Shown here: piece after piece, positions 13,177 through 18,582 of the stretch
How the letters are laid out: each line of letters opens with the position of its first letter
Numbering within the stretch: position 1 is the stretch's first letter
NCBI GenBank assembly: GCA_030613345.1
Contig: JAUWMD010000017.1
Span: 1-18,582, forward strand
Length of the DNA stretch: 18,582 nucleotides
Direction of reading: 5' to 3'
Source: Candidatus Krumholzibacteriota bacterium
GTDB lineage: Bacteria > Krumholzibacteriota > Krumholzibacteriia > Krumholzibacteriales > Krumholzibacteriaceae
Made by a program: the position numbers and the translations under genes
Notes under the pieces: generated by a model
Databases searched by the model: none
Seen by the model: only the letters and a program-made list of their open reading frames with translations
Told to the model about the DNA's origin: nothing

Positions 13177-15699
13177 CTATTTGAAAAGGTCCTTGAGCTT
13201 GTCCTTGGCGCCGTCCAGCAGCTTCTTTCCCGCCTTCTCCTTCGCTTTCGACTGGTCGAGCCTCACCTTCGGCTGCTTCGCCGTCCCCCCGATGTCGAGC
13301 ATGAGAAGGATGTTTCCCTCGTCGTCCCTGAAAAGGTCTATTATTGCAGAGTACCTGGCCAGGTCCTTCATATCCGCCTGCTGCCGGGGCGTGATCACGA
13401 GCCCCGCCTTGTAGTCGAGCGTACCGTCGAAGCCGAAAGATCCGGCGATGTCCCAGTCACCGTTCTTCGACCTGATCTTCCACAGTTCGCTACCGACTCT
13501 TCCCTTCTCGATCACGAACTTCTCGGTCCACTCGTGAAAGTCGAACCTCTCGATCGAGGATATGTTGAGGCCGGTCGATTTGAGCGGAGCCATGAACCTG
13601 GAAAGATCGACGGTGCCACTCGTTGAGGTAGCCTTGCCAGTCGCGGTCAGGTTCTGCAGAATGTCCATCCCCGGACCTGCCGTGAAGCGTCCGTCGAGCT
13701 TCATCGCGAAGGTACCGCTCACAAGCCCTCCCGCGCTGTGAAACCCGGAAAGGGCCTTGCCGGCATCTATGCCGCTGAAATCGATGTCTATATCGTTGCT
13801 GATCCTCGAGGGATCGCGAAAGTCGGATATAAGTCTCCCGCTTCCCTTCCCGCCGGCGTATTCAACCGTCACGGGACTCGCCCGGAGAACGCCATTGCTT
13901 ATCCTGCCCTGCGCGTCGAGGGACGTGAGCACCGCCCCTTTGGATATGATCGAATCTATCTTTACCGAGACGAACGTCTTTTTCAGCATGAGGAGGGTCA
14001 TCGGATTCGCAACAAGCGGGTTGGCTGAGGCCGCGCCGCCGGGCGCTCCGGCTCCACCTCCCCCGGAAGTCTTGTCAGCCGATAACTTCTCCTTCTCCGA
14101 AGCCTCCTGGAAGGCGGCCGCGTCGAAGGCTCGGCCCTCGACATATATCGACATGTCGGGGGAATTGACGAGCGCGTCGAGAATCGGTCCGGGCATTTGG
14201 GGAAGGTCGCCCTTTTCCGCCACGAGCATCAGCTCGGCGAGTGCAGGCATGACGTCCTTCATCTCACCCTGGATCTTCCATGGCCTCCCGCCCATTTCGA
14301 AAGAGGCGTCGATGGTCTTTACGCTTCCTCCGTCTATCGAAGCAGTCGTCTTCAGAGAAGAGATACTTGCCGGCCCCTTTTCTCCCGGCAGCTCGTCGGC
14401 AAAGAGATCGACCGTGCCGGTAAGGTCGAGGTCCTTCCAGGCCCGGGAGATCTTCGCTGGCGTCGATCCGCCGTCCTTCAAGGGGAAGAGGTTCCTGAGC
14501 GTGACGGGCTGCGCGCCGCCCTTGACCGAGACATTCAGGATGCCTTCCATCTGCATCGGCTCAATCGCCGTCGATGATGCAGCTCCTTTCGGCGCCGCTT
14601 CTGCGGGCATCATAGCGGAGACCTCGCCCAGGTCGCTCCTGGCCCGCACGTCGAAGCTTACATATTTCGGTTTCTTCTCCGCCTTGTCCATGTCTATCCC
14701 GAAGGCGACGGTCGCCTTCGATCTTTCCGTCTCGAGCGAGACGCCCTTCGACGACACATTCGAATTGGAGAACTGCACCGTTCCTCCGGCGGTCAGTTTG
14801 GGCCCCTCTTTCGGGATAACAACGAGCCGTTCCAGGTCGAGCATCCCTCCAACGACGACTCCGGACGGATCGGAAACCATCCCGGCCACCTTGAGCTCAA
14901 TCCCGACGGTCCCGCTCTCGACGACGAAGTTCAGCTTCTCCCCGGCCCCGTCCTTCTCGGCTGACAGAGCCGGTCCTGTGAGGTTCATCCCCGTCACGAG
15001 GTCCATCAGCTGTTTCGCGTCAAGATCGGACGATTTCACGGGCATGGTGAATTCGCGGTTGCCCTGCAGGTCGACAACATCGACATCTATCTGCAGGGCG
15101 GCGAGATCGGCGATGACCAGCCTTCCGTCCTTCACGACTGCCCTCGACAGATCGGCGGGGGCCTCGAGACGCCCACCGAAGCTCAGCGGGGGCAGTTCTA
15201 TTCTCTCGCCCGTCGCGCGCGTTATGACGGCGATCTTTTCCGCCGACACATTCGGGTCGAGGATGAAGATCGAATCGGACGGAGTCATCGAGAGCCTCGC
15301 ATCGAGCCCGTCTATCTCGACATCTATTCCCGACTGCGTGCCGGCAAGACTCAGGGTCGCTCCGCCGAGCTTGACGCTCTTGACCTCGGGCCTGCGCCTT
15401 ATCAGGCTCATCAATGAGACGTCTACATTGAACTTCGCCGCCGACAGATCGACAATGCCGCCTTCGGGCAGGGCCTTCGCAACCTTCAGGCCGTCTATCC
15501 GCACCCCGAAACCGAACGGGAACCTGATGCCGATATCTGTGAACTCGATATTCGCGCCGACCCGCGCCTCGATCCTCGGAACGATTATTGCCGTGAGGCG
15601 CTCTTTCGTCAGCACGACCCTGAGAATGATACTTGCCGCTATTATCACGCCAGCGATGACGCAAAGTGTAACCAGCAGTCTTTTCGTTCGTTTCGTCAT
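13177..15699 (-). CDS. AsmA-like envelope protein
   Basis: An 840-residue protein with one N-terminal TM helix (about 8-28) and a large periplasmic part of beta-strand repeats. The start (RIEARVGANIEFTDIGIRF) is the AsmA/YhdP-type lipid-transfer fold opening. The C-terminal part (about 640-800), with GTVDLSRFMAPL and FGFDGTLDYKAGLVI, matches the AsmA C-terminal domain. Family members are bridge-like proteins linked to phospholipid transport or outer-membrane assembly. A low-complexity Gly/Ala linker (SGGGGAGAPGGAASA) lies near residue 545. The C-terminus is Lys-rich. The start ATG at 15699 has AAGGCGG upstream. It is divergent from the Cys-rich lipoprotein gene. Confidence 0.85.
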   Translation of the reverse strand: MTKRTKRLLVTLCVIAGVIIAASIILRVVLTKERLTAIIVPRIEARVGANIEFTDIGIRFPFGFGVRIDGLKVAKALPEGGIVDLSAAKFNVDVSLMSLIRRRPEVKSVKLGGATLSLAGTQSGIDVEIDGLDARLSMTPSDSIFILDPNVSAEKIAVITRATGERIELPPLSFGGRLEAPADLSRAVVKDGRLVIADLAALQIDVDVVDLQGNREFTMPVKSSDLDAKQLMDLVTGMNLTGPALSAEKDGAGEKLNFVVESGTVGIELKVAGMVSDPSGVVVGGMLDLERLVVIPKEGPKLTAGGTVQFSNSNVSSKGVSLETERSKATVAFGIDMDKAEKKPKYVSFDVRARSDLGEVSAMMPAEAAPKGAASSTAIEPMQMEGILNVSVKGGAQPVTLRNLFPLKDGGSTPAKISRAWKDLDLTGTVDLFADELPGEKGPASISSLKTTASIDGGSVKTIDASFEMGGRPWKIQGEMKDVMPALAELMLVAEKGDLPQMPGPILDALVNSPDMSIYVEGRAFDAAAFQEASEKEKLSADKTSGGGGAGAPGGAASANPLVANPMTLLMLKKTFVSVKIDSIISKGAVLTSLDAQGRISNGVLRASPVTVEYAGGKGSGRLISDFRDPSRISNDIDIDFSGIDAGKALSGFHSAGGLVSGTFAMKLDGRFTAGPGMDILQNLTATGKATSTSGTVDLSRFMAPLKSTGLNISSIERFDFHEWTEKFVIEKGRVGSELWKIRSKNGDWDIAGSFGFDGTLDYKAGLVITPRQQADMKDLARYSAIIDLFRDDEGNILLMLDIGGTAKQPKVRLDQSKAKEKAGKKLLDGAKDKLKDLFK

Positions 15700-15728
15700 T
15701 TCTACCGCCTTGAAATACGCCCTCGGAT

Positions 15729-15757
15729 ACTCTAGCGCAACGGGCCCAACTGTTCAA
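15729..15757 (-). promoter_or_regulatory. candidate promoter of the AsmA-like gene
   Basis: The minus strand reads TTGAAC, 17 bases, TAGAGT. Spacing is ideal but both hexamers are only partly consensus. It lies 30-58 bases before the start codon. Confidence 0.4.
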
Positions 15758-15782
15758 CGGGTTATACGGCCGGCCGGGACGG

Positions 15783-15811
15783 TTGACACCTGTGTTATCC
15801 GCGGCTATTAT
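15783..15811 (+). promoter_or_regulatory. sigma70 promoter of the Cys-rich lipoprotein gene
   Basis: TTGACA, 17 bases, TATTAT: a perfect -35 and a 5/6 -10 at optimal spacing. The start would be near 15818, giving a leader of about 47 bases. Confidence 0.75.
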
Positions 15812-15864
15812 TATATGTAGACCTCACCGGACAATTGCCGCCCTCACGGGCCAGGGGGACGATT

Positions 15865-17220
15865 ATGATGTTTACCGTTAAAAATCAAGCAGTCCGTCTC
15901 GTATCACTGTCGATTATGATCCTGTCCGCCTCGCTCCTCGCCTACAGCTGCAGCGACGATATCACACCGCCGGGTGACGACGTGCCCACTCATGTTTCCG
16001 GAATGCTCGTCCAGACGACCGGATGCAAGGAGAACATCTACGGCCTCGGCGACCTCGCGGCGCCGGCAGTCTTCGACTGCATCACATGGGACTGGGACGG
16101 CTCCGATACGCTGAGCGTCGTCCACACCAATGCCGGCCTCAACTGCTGCCCGGGAACCATAGTCGGCCACGTCCATGCCATTTACTACGAAGCTACCGTA
16201 GAAGGTCCGCACGAAGCTCACCTTGCAGGATTTGAAATAACTGAGACAGAGGGTGACGACGCGATCATGTGCCACTGCCTCTGCCTCTACGACCTCACGT
16301 ACGCGATAACGGGCATAGAGGGAGGAGTGCTCTGGATAAGGTTCATAGAGCCATATCTCCCCGAGGGTGCGGAACCGCTCTATATCACGATCGATCTCGA
16401 CGCCGAACCGACCGGGACGCACTGTGTCCAAAGAGATACCTACCCGTGGGGCTTGGGGTATTCCGGGGAGGAACCGGCCGGGACTATCGACGATTACAGC
16501 GGATGCAAGGAGCTGACCGGTACCTCCGAGTTCCCGCTTCCGTTCAGCGTCGATTCCTCATGCGTCGTTGTCTACACTATGCCTGCCGACAACACCCTGC
16601 GGATATTCCATATCAACACTGCCTACAACTGCTGCGTCGACGCGCTCGACGGCGAGTTCGAATTCAGCGAGGGCCTGATCACGATAACGGGAAAAGAGTA
16701 CCCTCCCGGCGGCCTCTGCGACTGCATCTGCCTGTACGACGTGACGTATTCGATACATAACCTCGATCCGGGCGTATACACGATCCGCTTCGTGGAGCCC
16801 TACCTCCCGGCCGGTCAGGAACAGCTCGAGATCACGGTCGACCTGACGCAGGAAGGATGCTGGACACACTGTGTCCCCCGCGAGGGATATCCATGGGGCG
16901 GATATGCAAGCGAGGAAGATGACCAAGCCAGGCTGAAGGAGCTGTTCGACGAGATCGTCGAGTATATTGGCACTCCGTACTGCTCCGGCGAAGAGGACTG
17001 CCGGTACATCGGCTGGGGGGCAAAACCGTGCGGCGGACCGTGGAATTACCTCGTCTACTCCGCGTCTACCGTCGATATCGACCATCTCGAGAGCCTCATC
17101 AGCGCGCACTACGCATTCGAGGACTACATGAACATGAAGTATGGGTACGCCTCTACATGCGACGTCCCGACCCCTCCCAATCTCGAATGCCATGAAGGGA
17201 TCTGCCGGGCAGCTCGGTAG
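15865..17220 (+). CDS. cysteine-rich lipoprotein with internal duplication
   Basis: A 451-residue lipoprotein. The ATG at 15865 is preferred over an upstream TTG at 15835 because AGGGGG lies seven to eight bases before it and it gives a compact signal; the lipobox is AYSC with Cys29, followed by SDD. Two copies of one domain follow (about 54-195 and 214-345). Each begins GCKE, has an NCC pair, then CxCxCLYD(L/V)TY, then FxEPYLP and THCVxRxxYPWG. A third, different domain (about 370-451) has six cysteines, an EEDCRYIGWGAKPCGGPWNY segment and ECHEGICR at the end. It is probably a disulfide-stabilised envelope protein. I do not recognise a named family. It has its own strong promoter. Confidence 0.85.
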   Translation: MMFTVKNQAVRLVSLSIMILSASLLAYSCSDDITPPGDDVPTHVSGMLVQTTGCKENIYGLGDLAAPAVFDCITWDWDGSDTLSVVHTNAGLNCCPGTIVGHVHAIYYEATVEGPHEAHLAGFEITETEGDDAIMCHCLCLYDLTYAITGIEGGVLWIRFIEPYLPEGAEPLYITIDLDAEPTGTHCVQRDTYPWGLGYSGEEPAGTIDDYSGCKELTGTSEFPLPFSVDSSCVVVYTMPADNTLRIFHINTAYNCCVDALDGEFEFSEGLITITGKEYPPGGLCDCICLYDVTYSIHNLDPGVYTIRFVEPYLPAGQEQLEITVDLTQEGCWTHCVPREGYPWGGYASEEDDQARLKELFDEIVEYIGTPYCSGEEDCRYIGWGAKPCGGPWNYLVYSASTVDIDHLESLISAHYAFEDYMNMKYGYASTCDVPTPPNLECHEGICRAAR

Positions 17221-17468
17221 CGTCGCCCACGGACTCCATATTCAGGCCCGTCGAAACCGCGATCCTTCCGTATTCAGCCATACCGGAAAAAATTGAAACT
17301 ATTTATACCGGTACAAGTACTATAGATATCGGCACGAGGGTGCCTCTGTGAAGCAGCGGGGCGGTCTACGGGGTTGTCCTGCCATATTTCTCTATAACAC
17401 AACATGTTACTGGAGTTGAAAGATTCAATATCTCACCCCTTTCTCTTTACCCCTGAAAGGAGAACCTG
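17221..17468. other. leader region of the Tricorn homolog
   Basis: No gene is seen. It contains a palindromic TACCGGTA (near 17306-17313), a small GGCAC/GTGCC hairpin (17331-17344) and AT-rich stretches (TATAGATA near 17321, TATAAC near 17391), but no promoter with good spacing that I would defend. The 3' side ends in the AAAGGAGA ribosome site. Confidence 0.4.
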
Positions 17469-18582
17469 ATGGGTAAGCGAGGATTACTGGCCCTGGCGCT
17501 GTTACTGGTCCTGCTGACTGCGGCGGATGTCTCCGCCGCGACCGAGGAAAGCCGGCTCATGCGCTACCCCGACATCCACGGGGAACTGATCGTCTTCACA
17601 TACGGAGGAGACCTCTGGACGGTCCCCACGGTCGGCGGAACTGCGACACGTCTCACTACGCACACCGGCGGCGAGAGGTTTGCCAAGTTCTCGCCCGACG
17701 GCGAGACTATCGCATTCACGGGAATGTACGACGGCAGCTCTAATGTCTACACCCTGCCGGTTGCCGGCGGGATCCCGAAGCGCCTGACGTATCATTCATC
17801 CGGCGACATCGTCGTCGACTGGCATCCCGGCGGAAAGAAGATACTCTTCCGTTCTGTCCGCGATGCAAAGACCAATCCCGGCCCGCGATACCGCAGGCTC
17901 TACACGATCGGTACCGGGGGCGGATACCCCGAGGCTCTTCCCCTCTTCGAGGGAGAGCTCACCTCCTACTCCCCCGACGGCAGCAAGATCGCCTACAACA
18001 GATGGGGACGTGAATTCCGCACCTGGAAGAGATACAAGGGTGGAATGGCACAAGACATCTGGCTCTACGACTTCAAGAGAAACGAGTCGGTGAAGCTTAC
18101 AGAGTTCGAGGGCACCGATGCCTTCCCGATGTGGTACGGGGAGAACAAGATCTACTTCATATCGGACCGCGAGCATACGATGAACATCTACTGTCTCGAG
18201 CTCGAGTCCCGAAAGATCACCAGGATAACAAATCACAGGGAATACGACGTGAAGTGGCCCAGTCTCGGCGGCGACGCGATCGTCTACGAGAATGGCGGCT
18301 ACCTCTACGCACTCGATCTCAAGACAGAAAAATCGAACAGGATAAAGATCACAGTACCGAGCGACCACACCTGGCGCAGGCCGCGCTACGCCAACGCCTC
18401 GCGCCACATAAGATATTTCAACATCTCCAGTACAGGTAAGAGAGCGATTTTCGGAGCCAGGGGTGATGTCTTCACCGTTCCCGCCGAAAAGGGAGAGGTA
18501 CGCAACCTTACTAACACGTCTGGAGTGCGCGAACGCAGCCCCGCGTATTCGCCGGACGGCAAGTGGGTTGCATACCTCTCCG
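17469..18582 (+). CDS. Tricorn protease homolog, N-terminal part (runs off right edge)
   Basis: The first 371 codons of a large gene. An SPI signal peptide (MGKRGLLALALLLVLLTAADVSA) directs export. Propeller blades follow: GGDLWTVPTVGGTATRLTTH, FSPDGETIAFTG, GSSNVYTLPVAGGIPKRLT, FISDREHTMNIYCL, and FTVPAEKGEVRNLT followed by YSPDGKWVAYLS. This is the beta6/beta7-propeller region of Tricorn-type serine peptidases; the PDZ and S41 protease domains would come downstream. In FCB bacteria such proteins are periplasmic and digest peptides. The start has AAAGGAGA about eight bases upstream. The assignment is strong from the blade pattern, but the catalytic residues are not in the window, so activity cannot be judged. 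Confidence 0.85.
   Translation, partial: MGKRGLLALALLLVLLTAADVSAATEESRLMRYPDIHGELIVFTYGGDLWTVPTVGGTATRLTTHTGGERFAKFSPDGETIAFTGMYDGSSNVYTLPVAGGIPKRLTYHSSGDIVVDWHPGGKKILFRSVRDAKTNPGPRYRRLYTIGTGGGYPEALPLFEGELTSYSPDGSKIAYNRWGREFRTWKRYKGGMAQDIWLYDFKRNESVKLTEFEGTDAFPMWYGENKIYFISDREHTMNIYCLELESRKITRITNHREYDVKWPSLGGDAIVYENGGYLYALDLKTEKSNRIKITVPSDHTWRRPRYANASRHIRYFNISSTGKRAIFGARGDVFTVPAEKGEVRNLTNTSGVRERSPAYSPDGKWVAYLS

Noticed and set aside
13757..15820. 687-codon open frame on the plus strand opposite the AsmA-like gene
   Set aside because: It mirrors the minus-strand AsmA gene, whose start, TM helix and C-terminal domain are convincing. The plus frame is Ser/Pro-rich with no domain and no ribosome site. 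It is an effect of GC-rich codon bias.

Overview
The window looks like chromosomal DNA of an uncultured Gram-negative-type bacterium, probably from a candidate lineage of the FCB superphylum (Krumholzibacteriota or Eisenbacteria-like). The grounds are: several Sec/SPII lipoproteins with fibronectin-III, Ig-like or propeller domains; a periplasmic Tricorn-protease homolog; an AsmA-like protein; and heavy use of AGG and ATA codons in an otherwise GC-rich coding style. The phylum is inferred, not demonstrated.

Bases 1-6060 are an accessory region of mixed base composition. Five genes, all on the minus strand, lie one after another: a frameshifted zinc-ribbon protein, an FN3/propeller lipoprotein, a GPP34 (GOLPH3-like) protein, a SAM methyltransferase and a 5'-truncated propeller protein. 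AT-rich and GC-rich genes alternate. A 31-bp repeat (repeat A), always in the same orientation, lies just downstream of every one of these genes. It is doubled or tripled at the two flanks of the array and I saw no copy in the rest of the window. A second repeat (repeat B, about 41 bp) occurs near both edges of the region (152-192 and 6009-6049), and the truncated propeller frame stops exactly where the right copy begins. At the left edge, repeat B is followed on the minus strand by GTGCG and a chain of strong hairpins, which could be the 5' end of a group II intron. No transposase or integrase is visible.

Bases 6190-18582 are ordinary GC-rich chromosome. A GT-C-type membrane glycosyltransferase overlaps a RluA-family pseudouridine synthase by ATGA and is followed by an M29-type aminopeptidase. 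The convergent lemA-htpX pair (envelope quality control) is transcribed from a good sigma70-type promoter that lies back to back with adk. Then come an Ig-domain lipoprotein behind a near-ideal sigma54 promoter, a large AsmA-like protein on the minus strand, a cysteine-rich lipoprotein with an internal duplication behind a near-consensus sigma70 promoter, and the first 371 codons of a secreted Tricorn-protease homolog that runs off the right edge.

The most unusual item is the repeat-gene-repeat organisation of the left third. It can be read either as a cassette-like array or as a pile-up of insertion-sequence ends (IS21-type termini are a candidate).
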